A DNA stretch of 36,776 bases from Streptomyces sp. PT12 (GTDB lineage: Bacteria; Actinomycetota; Actinomycetes; Streptomycetales; Streptomycetaceae), in contig NZ_QEST01000111.1 of NCBI RefSeq assembly GCF_003311645.1, forward strand, positions 1 to 36,776, given 5' to 3'. Below are positions 19,487 through 36,776 of the stretch, piece after piece (the stretch's first letter is position 1; every line of letters begins with the position of its first letter). The notes under the pieces were generated by a model that saw only the letters and a list, made by a program, of their open reading frames with translations, was not told the origin of the DNA and made no database searches. The translations under genes and the position numbers were made by a program.

Positions 19487-22303
19487 TCAGGCCCCGCCCT
19501 CGCCCACCGCGAGCGGCTCGGCGCCGGAGCCGTACCGCAGCCGCAGGGGCAGATCGGCGCGCCGGTCCACGTTCAACTTCCGGTAGACGCGGGTGAGATG
19601 CTGCTCGACCGTGCTCACGGTGACATGGAGTTTCCGGCCGATCTCGCGATTGGTGTACCCGATGGCGGCCAACGTCGCCACCCGCCGCTCGGCGTCGCTG
19701 AGCAGCGCGGGGTCGTCCGCCCCCTCGGGGGCGGCAGCGCCACCCCCCGCGGCCGAATCCCCCTCGGGCGCGGGCAGCAGCCGCGCGAGCAGCTCCTCCG
19801 CCCCGCACTCCGCGGCGACGTGCACCGCGCGCTCCCGCATCATCCGCGCCCGTCCGAACTCCCCGAGCCCCGCGTGCGCCCGGCTCAGATCCGCCAGCGC
19901 GCGGATCAACTCCAGCCGGTCACCGCACTCCTGGAGCAGCGCGACGGCCTCCCGCAGCGGCCCGGGGCGGCGCTTGGGCGAGGCCGCGGCCGCCATCGCG
20001 CGCAGGCTGACACCCACCACGCGCGGCCGGTCGCCGCCCGGCAGCGCCAGCTGCTCGGTGATCAACTCCTTGGCCTCGTCCCGCTGTTCGAGCGCCGCGC
20101 GCGCCAACGCCAGATCACCGCGCCACGGCAGCAGCACAGGAAGGTCGCGCCCCCACTCGCGCATCAGGCGCCCGCACCGCTCGAAGTCGGCGACGGCGGC
20201 CCTGGGCCGGTTGGCCGCCAGGTGCTGATGCCCCCTGGCCCGCAGATATCCGGGCGCGAAGCCGCCCGCGAACATGGCCTTGGGCACCACAAGTCCGGCC
20301 GCCCGGCCCGCGTCCTCGACACGGCCGAGCTCGAGCCGGGCGCGGATGAGCGCGGCCAGCGGCAGCCCGATCGCCACCCCCCAGCCGCGCGCCGACACCA
20401 GGGTCAACGCCTCGGCCGCCCACAACTCGGCGGGCGCTGGCCGCCCTTGACGCAACGCGATGTCCGCCCTCGCCGCGGTGAGCAGCGCGCGCCACGTCGT
20501 CGCGCCCTCCGCCTCCGCGTCGCGCAGGAACGTGTCGCACCACGCCGCCGCCCTGTCCTGGCGGTCGGCGTGCAGCAGGGCGTAGAGCGCGGAGAGCACC
20601 GAGGGCAGCGAGTCCTCGGAGAGCGCGCACCCGGACAGCGCCTCCTCCGCCCTGGCCACCGGATCGGCGCCAGGCGCCCCGGTGAGCACCGCGTCCAACG
20701 CCGCGCACGCCGCCTCGCCCGGATGCCCCGGCCAGCAGACCACCTCGGGGAGAGCGTTCTCCGAGCCCGCGCGCAGGCACAGAGGCGCCGTTCCCTGCGA
20801 GACGTCGCCCGGACGCGCGCCGGGGGAGTCCCGCGTCCCGCACGCCCTGGCCAGGATCTCCCTGGCGTCGTCGACGCGCCCGTGCCACAGCAGGAACCCC
20901 GCGACCGCCGAAACGTCCCGCCCGTCGAGGTGCCCGGCCAGCACCGAGCGCCGCAGCGTCGCCAGATGGCGCAGCGCGGTCGAAGGGTCCCGCCGCCAGC
21001 GCAGCCGCGTCAGGCTCATCAGCAGCGGCGCCCTCACCTGCTCGTCGGCGCAGCTGCGCTGGGCCAGCTCCAGGCAGTCGTCCGCGAAGTCGTCCCGCCG
21101 CTCGGCGAGCGCCTGCCGCGCGGCGTCGCGCAGCACGCCGATCGCCCACTTGTCCGGCACCCGGTCGGCGGCCACCAGGTGCTCGGCCACGTCCGGCGCG
21201 GCCACGCCCCTGTCGTGCAGCAGTTGCGCGCCGCGCAGGTGCGCGTCCGCCCCGTCGCCCGGCTCGACCGTGTCGGCGATCGCCCCGCGCACCGCAGGGT
21301 GGCGCAGCCGCTCCCCCCGCAGCAGCCCCGAGCCGCCGATGGACTCGACGATGTCCGCGACCAACTCGGGCTTCAACCCCGTCAGGCGCCCCACCAGCGC
21401 GGGCGACGCCCACCGGTCGAGCAGCGCCATGCCCCGCGCCACCTGGATGGTCGCCGCGTCCCACTGATACAGACACGCGCACACCGCCTGGCGGAACAGG
21501 CGTCCGGGCACCGGGGGGTGGGGCAACGACCTGCCACCGGGCGCGGCGGCCGCGCCGCCCTCGTTGAGCCCGTCCTCGACCAGGCCGCGCAGCAGCAGGG
21601 GGTTGCCGCCGCTCACCTCGTGATACGCGGGCGCGAGCCGGACCGCGGCCGACGGGTCGCCCAGCGTCTCGGCCAGCACGCGCGCGGTGCCGTCCTCGGA
21701 CAGCGGCCTCACATGCAGCCGGTGACAGGCGGGTTGCCGCAGCAGCTCGGCGTGGAACGCCGAGTGCGGCGCCTGCGCGCCCGGCCACTCGGTCAGGATC
21801 ACCAGCAGCCGCCGGAACTTCAGCCGACGCAGCAGATACAGCAGGATCTGGAGCGAATAGCCGTCCGCGTACTGCACGTCGTCGATGGCCAGGACGACCA
21901 CGCGTTCGGTCGAGAGCGTCAGCAGCGTCGAACAGACGCCGCGCGCCAGGCGGATCGCCGCCCGCCTCATCGCCGCTACGGAGGCGTCCGTCGCGGCGGG
22001 GGAGGGCAGGGCGTCCGCGGTGAGCAGGGCGTTGGTTTCCTCCAGCAGGTGCCAGGGGAGCGCGGGGCTGTGGAAGAGCTGGCCGATGACCCCCAGGGGG
22101 AGGGAGCGTTCGGCCCGCGAGCCGGTGGCGACCAGCGGGAGGGCGCCCAGGCCGATCGCCTCCTCGACAAAGGCGTGCAGCAACTCGGTCTTGCCCGTGG
22201 CGACCGGGCCGCTGATCAACGCGATCTGTGGCCGACCGCGCTCACTCCGTACGAATAGACCCCGCAGATATCTCATTTCTTGAGAACGTTCCACGAATGC
22301 CAT
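19487..22303 (-). CDS. LAL-family LuxR transcriptional regulator
   Basis: A 938-residue ATP-binding regulator, the usual size for the LAL (MalT-like) family that sits in PKS clusters as pathway activators. A Walker A motif GPVATGKT lies at residues 32-39 and Walker B VVVLAIDD at 135-142. The middle is Ala/Leu-rich helical repeat sequence, and a LuxR helix-turn-helix (LSDAERRVATLAAIGYTNREI...VSTVEQHL) lies at about 868-922. The ATG at 22303 is chosen because a good ribosome site, ggtgggaag (22321-22313), lies about 9 bases upstream and the protein opens with the family's F.ER..E...L start; the frame extends further upstream without support. It is codirectional with the NRPS operon but separated by a terminator and its own likely promoter, and it converges on PKS2. 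A role as activator of this cluster is inferred. One near-copy of the dispersed palindrome lies inside the gene (20750). Confidence 0.95.
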   Translation of the reverse strand: MAFVERSQEMRYLRGLFVRSERGRPQIALISGPVATGKTELLHAFVEEAIGLGALPLVATGSRAERSLPLGVIGQLFHSPALPWHLLEETNALLTADALPSPAATDASVAAMRRAAIRLARGVCSTLLTLSTERVVVLAIDDVQYADGYSLQILLYLLRRLKFRRLLVILTEWPGAQAPHSAFHAELLRQPACHRLHVRPLSEDGTARVLAETLGDPSAAVRLAPAYHEVSGGNPLLLRGLVEDGLNEGGAAAAPGGRSLPHPPVPGRLFRQAVCACLYQWDAATIQVARGMALLDRWASPALVGRLTGLKPELVADIVESIGGSGLLRGERLRHPAVRGAIADTVEPGDGADAHLRGAQLLHDRGVAAPDVAEHLVAADRVPDKWAIGVLRDAARQALAERRDDFADDCLELAQRSCADEQVRAPLLMSLTRLRWRRDPSTALRHLATLRRSVLAGHLDGRDVSAVAGFLLWHGRVDDAREILARACGTRDSPGARPGDVSQGTAPLCLRAGSENALPEVVCWPGHPGEAACAALDAVLTGAPGADPVARAEEALSGCALSEDSLPSVLSALYALLHADRQDRAAAWCDTFLRDAEAEGATTWRALLTAARADIALRQGRPAPAELWAAEALTLVSARGWGVAIGLPLAALIRARLELGRVEDAGRAAGLVVPKAMFAGGFAPGYLRARGHQHLAANRPRAAVADFERCGRLMREWGRDLPVLLPWRGDLALARAALEQRDEAKELITEQLALPGGDRPRVVGVSLRAMAAAASPKRRPGPLREAVALLQECGDRLELIRALADLSRAHAGLGEFGRARMMRERAVHVAAECGAEELLARLLPAPEGDSAAGGGAAAPEGADDPALLSDAERRVATLAAIGYTNREIGRKLHVTVSTVEQHLTRVYRKLNVDRRADLPLRLRYGSGAEPLAVGEGGA
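20750..20761 (-). repeat. Dispersed palindrome, copy 7 (one mismatch)
   Basis: GAGAGCGTTCTC within cggggagagcgttctccg, in the middle of the LAL gene, read there as Ser-Glu-Asn-Ala-Leu-Pro. Confidence 0.7.
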
Positions 22304-22361
22304 GGATTCTGTCTTCCCACCTGACAAGTGCCAGTATCTGTGGATCGCAAATAGGTCTATC

Positions 22362-22389
22362 ATTCTATGGAGGCGTGGCGATATGACAC
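22362..22389 (-). promoter_or_regulatory. Candidate sigma-70-type promoter of the LAL gene
   Basis: On the minus strand, a GTGTCA box (22389-22384, 4 of 6 to TTGACA) lies 16 bp before TAGAAT (22367-22362, 5 of 6 to TATAAT). It sits in the only clearly AT-richer stretch of the window, about 22260-22440. The expected start near 22355 gives a leader of about 50 bases. An 8-bp palindrome, cacatgtg (22387-22394), overlaps the -35 box and could be an operator. Inferred from pattern only. Confidence 0.5.
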
Positions 22390-22438
22390 ATGTGCGAAAA
22401 GGGGTGGCGTATTTCGCCCCACGGAACGGAATGCCGCG

Positions 22439-22475
22439 AAAAAGGGCGGGGCCGCGGCACTCCGCGGTTCCCGCC
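22439..22475 (-). terminator. Rho-independent terminator after the NRPS gene
   Basis: Read on the minus strand, 5 bases past the NRPS stop, the sequence forms a long GC hairpin. The outer stem is ggcggg with cccgcc, the inner stem ccgcgg with ccgcgg, the loop agtg, with a small internal AA/C bulge. A run of five T follows. It should end the cyclase-NRPS transcript before the LAL gene. Confidence 0.82.
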
Positions 22476-22479
22476 GTGA

Positions 22480-25400
22480 TCAGACGTCGGATGCGTCGGC
22501 GGCGTTCCTGGCGTCTTCCGCGGCGTCGGGGGCGTCGGCGTTCTCGGTGGCGTCGCCCAGAATGGTCATGGCCGCGGACGGCGTGGCATGCGTGAAGAGA
22601 TCGGGCAGCCGCACCCGCGCCCCCGTCTCCTCCTCGATCCGCCCCGCGAGCCGGACGGCCAGCAGAGAGTGGCCGCCCTCCGCGAAGAAGTGGGTGTCCG
22701 GGGTGACGTCCCCCCGGCCCAGCACCTCGGCCCACAGTGCGACCAGCGTGTCCACCCGGGCGTCCTCACCCGGTTCAGGGGAGAGCGCTCTCCCCCGGCT
22801 TGCGGTCTGCTGGCCTGCGGTCTGCTGGCCCGAGGCCCGCTGACCCGCACCCCGTTCGCCGCCAGCCGCCCGTTCGCCGCCCGCCGTTCCCTCACCCGCC
22901 GCCCGCCGGGCTCTGGCCGCCGCCATGCGGGCGAGCGCCGGATGGTCCACCTTGAGGCTGGTGTTGACCGGGAGCCGGTCGAGCGCCACGAACTCCTGCG
23001 GCAGGCACGCACGCGGCAGCCGCTGCGCCGCGAACTCCCACAGTGGCCGCGCCACCGCGTCCCCGAGCGGCGACTCCACGAACGCGACCAGCGCCGCGTC
23101 CACCGTCCCCGACTCGCGTACCGTCACCGCGCAGCCGCGCACGTCGGGGTGCTCGGCGAGCACCGCCTCGACCTCGCCCAACTCCACGCGCACGCCCCGC
23201 AGTTTGACCTGACGGTCCGAGCGCCCCAGCACCTCGAGCGTCCCGTCGGGCAGCCAGCGCGCCCGGTCCCCTGTGCGGTAGAAGCGGCCGAACGCGGGGT
23301 GCGTGCCGAAGCGTTCCTCCGTCAGCTCCGGCCTGCGGTGGTAGCCCGCGGCCACCCCACCCCCGGCGACGCACAGTTCACCCGGCACCAGCAGGGGCAG
23401 CTCGCGCCCCTCGGGGTCGGCCACGAACACCTGGGTGTCGCGCACCGGCCGCCCCACGCTCACCCGCCCGTCGGCACGGTGGCCGAGCGGCCCCGATGTG
23501 GACCAGATGGTGGTCTCGGTCGGCCCGTAGACGTTGCGCGCCACACAGCCGGTGGCCACCAGGTCGGCCGCGAGCGCCGGGGGCAGCGGCTCGCCGCCGC
23601 ACAGGACGTTCCGCCCCGCGAGCAGTGCGCCCGCCTCGGGCAGCACGAGCCGCCATGTGGTCGGCGTCGCCTGCACGGTGCCGACCGCGCGGCGCTTGAG
23701 CAGCTCCGCCAGGGCCGCGCCCTCGGTCCGCGCCTCGTCCGGCGCGACCACTACCCGGCCGCCGGTGGCCAGCGGCAGGAACAGCTCGAGCGCCGAGATG
23801 TCGAACGAGAACGCCGTCAGCCACAGGACGCCCCCGCCCGCCGAGGCGCCGAGCTCGTCGGTGAAGTGGGCGATCAGATTGGCCAGGTTGCCATGGGTCA
23901 CCACGGTGCCCTTCGGCAGCCCGGTGGACCCCGAGGTGTGGATCAGATACGCCGGGTCGTCCGGCGATGGCGATGGCGATGGCGTGGGCGATGGCGATGG
24001 CGGGAGCGAAGGTGAGGGCGTGGTCGCCGGGCCCCGGCCCTCGGGGGCCCCGCCCACGGCCACCATCGGGTGGGCCGACGCCTCCGCCGCGGCGGGCACG
24101 GCCGCGCCGGGCGCGCACAGCACCGCGCGCGCCCCGGCGTCGTCGAGCTGATAGGCGATCCGCCGCTCCGGCAGCGCCGGGTCGAGCGGAAGGTAGGCGG
24201 CCCCCGCCCCCCACACCCCCAGCACCGCCGCGGCCAGCTCGGGGCCGCGTGGCGCCAGCACCGCCACCACGTCCCCCCGGCCCACGCCCGCCGCCGCGAG
24301 CAGCCGCCTGGTGCGTTCGCCCGCGTCCGTCAACTCCCGGTAGCACACGGTCCGTTCGCCGTCCTCCAGCGCGACGGCCTCCGGTGTCTCCCGGGTCCGC
24401 GCCGCGATCGCCACCGGCAGCACCGGCACCGGCGCGGGCGGCGGCTCGAGCACACGGTTGGCCTCGGCGATCACCCGGCGGTCCACGTCAGACCACGCCG
24501 TCACCTCGCCGACCGGCAGCCCGGGCCGCGCCGCCAGCGCCGTCAGCAGCGCCTCGTAACGCCGCGCCAGCAGCGTGACCTCCTCGCGCGTGAACACGCC
24601 CGTGCCGTGCGCGATCCGCAGCAACACGCCCTCGTCCGACGGGATGACGAAGAACTCGAGGTCGAACTTGCTCGACCCGTTCTCCGGTGTCAGCAGCCGC
24701 GCCCGCCGCTCCCCGAGAAGGACCTCACCGCCATCGCCCCCCGAACCCCCACCGCCCGGAACGTAGTTGAAGACATGCCGGAACAGCGCGTTGCGCCACC
24801 CCGACGCCGTCCTGTCCACCTCGCCGAGCAGGGTGTCCACCGGCACGTCGGCGTGGGCGAGCGAGTCGAGGAAGACGTCCCTGACCGCGCCGACCAGCGC
24901 GCGGAAGTCCCCGGCCGGGTCGATCCTGACGCGCAGCGGCACGACGTTGACGTGGTAGCCGATGGCGCCAGCGTCCTGGGGACGGCGGGTGTTCACGGGG
25001 GAGCCCACCACCAGGTCGGGGCCCGCGCCGTGCCGCGCGAGCAGCAGGTAGTACGCGGCCAGCAGGACCACCGCCTCGGGCGCCCGCAGCTCCTTCCGCA
25101 TCCGCCGCACCGCCGCGATCGCGTCGGCCGACAGCGGCAACAGGACCGTTCCACCGGCGAGATCGGGGTGGTCACCCGCCTCGGCGCCCAGCCACAGGGC
25201 GTTGCGCACCGAGCCGAACTCCCGCAGGCGCGCACGCCAGAACGCCGTGCCGCGCTCGGTCGGCTCCGGCTCCGCCACCGCGGGAACGATCGTGCACAGC
25301 TCGTCGCCCGGCGCCGCGCCCGAGGCGAACGCCCCATAGGCGGCGGCAAGTTCGGCGACCATCGTGCCCGCGGACACCATGTCGAACACCAGATGGTGCA

Positions 25401-25794
25401 CCGCGACGCACAGCACGTCGGAGCCCGCCCCGCGGAACAGCGAGGCCCGCACCAGTGGCCGCCCGTCCCACGCGAACGGCTCCCGCACATAGGCCGTCAG
25501 CGCGGCGGCCAGGCCCGCGTTCTCCCGTGCGTCGTCGGAGAGTTGGGCCTCATCCAGGACGAGCGAGGCCTCGTCCGGGCCCAACACCCGCTTGACAAGG
25601 CCGGATTCGGTGACGGTGAACCCCGTGCGCAGCACCTCGTGCCGCCGCAGCAGCAGGTTCAACGCGTCCCCGACTGCCGAGGGCAGCAGCGGACCGTCGG
25701 CGGCGAGCGCGAACGACAGGTTGTTGACCCCGGTCCCCGGCACGAAGCGTTCCAGGAGCCACAGCGCCTCCTCCTTGGCGCTCGCGGGCGTCAC
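22480..25794 (-). CDS. Stand-alone NRPS, C-A-PCP, predicted glycine-activating
   Basis: The gene encodes 1104 residues from a GTG at 25794; this start gives a GTGA overlap with the upstream cyclase stop and begins right at the C domain. The C domain (about 5-440) has HHLVFDM at 133-139, with Met where HHxxxDG expects Gly. The A domain (about 460-950) has TSGSTGLPKG (620-629), FDISALE, YGPTETT and YRTGD. Reading the ten pocket positions (D665, I666, L669, Q708, L731, G733, V755, I763, W764, K948) gives DILQLGVIWK, one change from the classic glycine code. PCP: GGHSLL with Ser 1043. There is no TE domain. Predicted role: load glycine and condense it with the finished polyketide. A Ser/Pro repeat interrupts the A domain just before its A3 motif, and the A-PCP linker is long and repeat-rich. 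Domain calls are firm; glycine is a strong inference. Confidence 0.93.
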   Translation of the reverse strand: MTPASAKEEALWLLERFVPGTGVNNLSFALAADGPLLPSAVGDALNLLLRRHEVLRTGFTVTESGLVKRVLGPDEASLVLDEAQLSDDARENAGLAAALTAYVREPFAWDGRPLVRASLFRGAGSDVLCVAVHHLVFDMVSAGTMVAELAAAYGAFASGAAPGDELCTIVPAVAEPEPTERGTAFWRARLREFGSVRNALWLGAEAGDHPDLAGGTVLLPLSADAIAAVRRMRKELRAPEAVVLLAAYYLLLARHGAGPDLVVGSPVNTRRPQDAGAIGYHVNVVPLRVRIDPAGDFRALVGAVRDVFLDSLAHADVPVDTLLGEVDRTASGWRNALFRHVFNYVPGGGGSGGDGGEVLLGERRARLLTPENGSSKFDLEFFVIPSDEGVLLRIAHGTGVFTREEVTLLARRYEALLTALAARPGLPVGEVTAWSDVDRRVIAEANRVLEPPPAPVPVLPVAIAARTRETPEAVALEDGERTVCYRELTDAGERTRRLLAAAGVGRGDVVAVLAPRGPELAAAVLGVWGAGAAYLPLDPALPERRIAYQLDDAGARAVLCAPGAAVPAAAEASAHPMVAVGGAPEGRGPATTPSPSLPPSPSPTPSPSPSPDDPAYLIHTSGSTGLPKGTVVTHGNLANLIAHFTDELGASAGGGVLWLTAFSFDISALELFLPLATGGRVVVAPDEARTEGAALAELLKRRAVGTVQATPTTWRLVLPEAGALLAGRNVLCGGEPLPPALAADLVATGCVARNVYGPTETTIWSTSGPLGHRADGRVSVGRPVRDTQVFVADPEGRELPLLVPGELCVAGGGVAAGYHRRPELTEERFGTHPAFGRFYRTGDRARWLPDGTLEVLGRSDRQVKLRGVRVELGEVEAVLAEHPDVRGCAVTVRESGTVDAALVAFVESPLGDAVARPLWEFAAQRLPRACLPQEFVALDRLPVNTSLKVDHPALARMAAARARRAAGEGTAGGERAAGGERGAGQRASGQQTAGQQTASRGRALSPEPGEDARVDTLVALWAEVLGRGDVTPDTHFFAEGGHSLLAVRLAGRIEEETGARVRLPDLFTHATPSAAMTILGDATENADAPDAAEDARNAADASDV
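22781..22792 (-). repeat. Dispersed palindrome, copy 8 (perfect; 18-bp palindrome)
   Basis: The longest copy, GGGGAGAGCGCTCTCCCC at 22778-22795, in the A-PCP linker of the NRPS. It is read Gly-Arg-Ala-Leu-Ser-Pro with an AGA codon. Confidence 0.93.
23962..24020 (-). repeat. 6-bp (ggcgat) repeat inside the NRPS A domain
   Basis: A ggcgat-type hexamer array, partly degenerate (ggcgtgggc, gggagcgaa). On the coding strand it gives alternating Ser-Pro/Thr-Pro for about 19 residues. It ends four residues before the conserved YLIHTSGSTG motif. Confidence 0.85.
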
Positions 25795-26615
25795 GGGGAG
25801 GCCGCCAGCGCCTCGGTGACCAGGCGGGCGCACTCGGGGCTGCGCAGCAGGTCGGCATGGGGCAGGTCGAGCCGCACCTCGTCGGCCACCAGATCGGCGC
25901 GCTCGGCGTCGGGGACCAGGTTGAGGCCGTTGATCGGCGTGTGCGAGCTGATGGCGGTGGCCCGTTTCCACGCGGGCAGCGCGTCCATCTGGCTGCCCGC
26001 CGCCAGGTATCCGATGAACGACATGAACGCCTCGATCAACTCGCCGCCGTGCCGCCGGTCGAGCGCGCCCTTCTCGAATGCCGCCTCGCCCAACTCCCTG
26101 AACATCTCGCCCAGGCGCTCCAGCATCGGGTCGAGCGCGTGCGCGTGCTCGGTCCAGACGGCCTCGGCCTCGGCCCTGATCCGCGTCACCTCCGCCTCCG
26201 TGAGCACCGGCGCGAACCGGTCGATCGCGCGCACGAACTGTGCGTAGACGGTCAGCGACGAGGGCACCTCCGGATCGAACATGACGATCTCGGGCGGCCG
26301 TTCCTGCCACGCGCTCACCCCGTCGCTCAGCGCCCCCACGAACGCCGCGCCCGCGCAGTAACTGAGCAGCGCGCGGACCCGCACCCCGCTGTGCCGCAGG
26401 TCCGCGAGCCACCGTCCCACGGCCTCACGGCCCGAGAGCCTGCCGTCGGGCGCGGGCTGCGGAAGCGTCTCCCACAGGGCGACGGAGGGGCCGAGCAGGG
26501 GGGCCAGCTCGTCGAACCCCGCCTCGTTCCGCCCGGAGAGCGGAAAATCGACAGCCAGTACGACTTCGCCGGAGGCGTCGTCGTGATGCCTGCGCCACCA
26601 GCCCATGTCCCGCAT
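25791..26615 (-). CDS. Probable Dieckmann cyclase (tetramate-forming alpha/beta hydrolase)
   Basis: A 274-residue cytosolic protein with no signal peptide. It has a thioesterase-like alpha/beta-hydrolase pattern, but the nucleophile elbow reads LLSYCAGAAF, with Cys87 in place of the usual Ser. Asp114 (IVMFDPE) and His253 (LDLPHADLL) are placed to complete a Cys-Asp-His triad. This spacing matches, from memory, the TrdC/SlgL/LipX2/NcmC family, which releases aminoacyl-polyketides from an NRPS carrier by Dieckmann condensation to tetramic acids (KirHI and FacHI make pyridones). The ATG at 26615 is preceded by aaggggagac; an ATG three codons later is possible. Its stop overlaps the NRPS GTG by four bases, so the two proteins should be made together, which supports release of a glycyl-bound chain. 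A type II editing thioesterase is the main alternative, but those normally use Ser. Confidence 0.8.
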   Translation of the reverse strand: MRDMGWWRRHHDDASGEVVLAVDFPLSGRNEAGFDELAPLLGPSVALWETLPQPAPDGRLSGREAVGRWLADLRHSGVRVRALLSYCAGAAFVGALSDGVSAWQERPPEIVMFDPEVPSSLTVYAQFVRAIDRFAPVLTEAEVTRIRAEAEAVWTEHAHALDPMLERLGEMFRELGEAAFEKGALDRRHGGELIEAFMSFIGYLAAGSQMDALPAWKRATAISSHTPINGLNLVPDAERADLVADEVRLDLPHADLLRSPECARLVTEALAASP

Positions 26616-27030
26616 GTCTCCCCTTTTCTTTCGGGTGTTCCAGGGCGTTCTCTCGGGTGTTCTCCGAGGTCTTCTCCGAGGTCTTCTCTCGGATGTCCCG
26701 TCCGGCGTTCTTTCGGCCCCCGCGTCGGCGTGCGCGCACGGAAAGACAGAATCAGCCTAGAAACGCGCATTCCCCTCCCGGAGCCCCTACCGGGCCCTTG
26801 AAGACCCCCTGCCCCTCGGCGCGACAGCCGGTAGCGCAACGCGATGCGGCCCAGCGGGCCCGTGCCTAGGGGGAGTTCAGGGGTGGGAGAGGGGTCGGGG
26901 CACCGAGGTACCCGGCCCAGAATGGCGGAGGAAATCCGCGACGCGCGCGGCGGCGGCCGGAAATGCGCCGGTCGCACCACCCCTGCGACAACCGGGCGCA
27001 CCACCCACGCGAAAGGTGAGAACAGCGGCG
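26616..27030. promoter_or_regulatory. Divergent control region between cyclase-NRPS operon and PKS3
   Basis: A 415-bp gap between divergent start codons, so promoters for both transcripts are expected here. I see no convincing -35/-10 pair on either strand. It holds the 12-bp repeat array near the cyclase start, a 10-bp palindrome gtgcgcgcac (26730-26739), an AT-richer patch at 26740-26765 and several GC-rich stretches nearer PKS3. The cluster activator would be expected to act here; that is inference. Confidence 0.6.
26629..26700 (-). repeat. 12-bp tandem array in the cyclase leader
   Basis: Six head-to-tail 12-bp units, read on the minus strand as variants of GAGAAGACCTCG / GAGAACACCCGA. 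Two adjacent units (26665-26676 and 26677-26688) are identical and the outer ones diverge. The array begins 13 bases upstream of the cyclase ATG, so it is likely 5' leader or promoter-proximal DNA. Confidence 0.85.

Positions 27031-36776
<9,746 letters not shown>

Noticed and set aside
19448-22258. 936-codon plus-strand open frame opposite the LAL gene.
   Set aside because: Low-information Arg/Gln/Pro-rich translation; the minus strand encodes an intact LAL protein with Walker motifs and HTH.
22304-22735. Longer N-terminus for the LAL regulator.
   Set aside because: The extension would run through the terminator and the promoter candidate and adds Arg/Gly-rich sequence; the ATG at 22303 has a good ribosome site and matches family starts.
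24557-26361. Possible TTA (bldA-dependent) codons on the minus strand at 24557-24559 and 26359-26361.
   Set aside because: Both are out of frame (CGT-TAC in the NRPS and AGT-TAC in the cyclase).
25795-26412. Longer N-terminus for the NRPS.
   Set aside because: It would overlap most of the cyclase gene in another frame; the GTG with GTGA overlap begins right at the C domain.

Overview
The window is very GC-rich DNA (well over 70 % by eye) with strong G/C bias at third codon positions. It holds almost nothing but modular polyketide synthase (PKS) genes, one LAL-type LuxR regulator and a small NRPS operon. This points to an actinomycete, Streptomyces or a relative; the sequence does not fix the genus. 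It is an interior slice of one cis-AT PKS/NRPS cluster, because both edges cut through PKS modules.

Layout: (1) bases 1-8211, plus strand: 3' part of a PKS gene holding the end of one module (AT tail-DH-KR-ACP), one full module (KS-AT-DH-KR-ACP) and a C-terminal docking domain. (2) 8307-19451, plus: a complete bimodular PKS gene. (3) 19487-22303, minus: a 938-residue LAL regulator, convergent with the PKS and apparently with its own promoter. (4) 25794-22480, minus: a stand-alone C-A-PCP NRPS with a glycine-type specificity code, ended by a hairpin terminator. (5) 26615-25791, minus: a 274-residue alpha/beta-hydrolase with Cys87/Asp114/His253, translationally coupled (GTGA overlap) to the NRPS. 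It is best read as a Dieckmann cyclase of the TrdC/SlgL/LipX2 family. (6) 26616-27030: divergent control region with a 12-bp repeat array. (7) 27031 to beyond the right edge, plus: a third bimodular PKS gene, cut in its second KR.

How it works together: all six visible modules carry KR and DH, and no ER is seen. The KRs are B-type where visible. AT motifs predict malonate, methylmalonate, malonate, malonate, methylmalonate for modules B to F. If all domains work, this stretch makes a conjugated polyene with at least two methyl branches. Docking-domain types fit the order PKS1 > PKS2 > PKS3. The chain would later be joined to glycine on the C-A-PCP protein and released by the cyclase as a 3-polyenoyl tetramic acid, by analogy with alpha-lipomycin, streptolydigin and tirandamycin pathways. 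The loading module, last module(s) and tailoring genes lie outside the window.

Beyond the genes, the most unusual signal is a perfect 12- to 18-bp palindrome (core GAGAGCGCTCTC). It recurs eight times, plus three one-mismatch copies, inside coding sequence in several different reading frames. The modules also carry an unusual number of private in-frame minisatellites in linkers and loops. Two non-coding tandem arrays flank gene starts.
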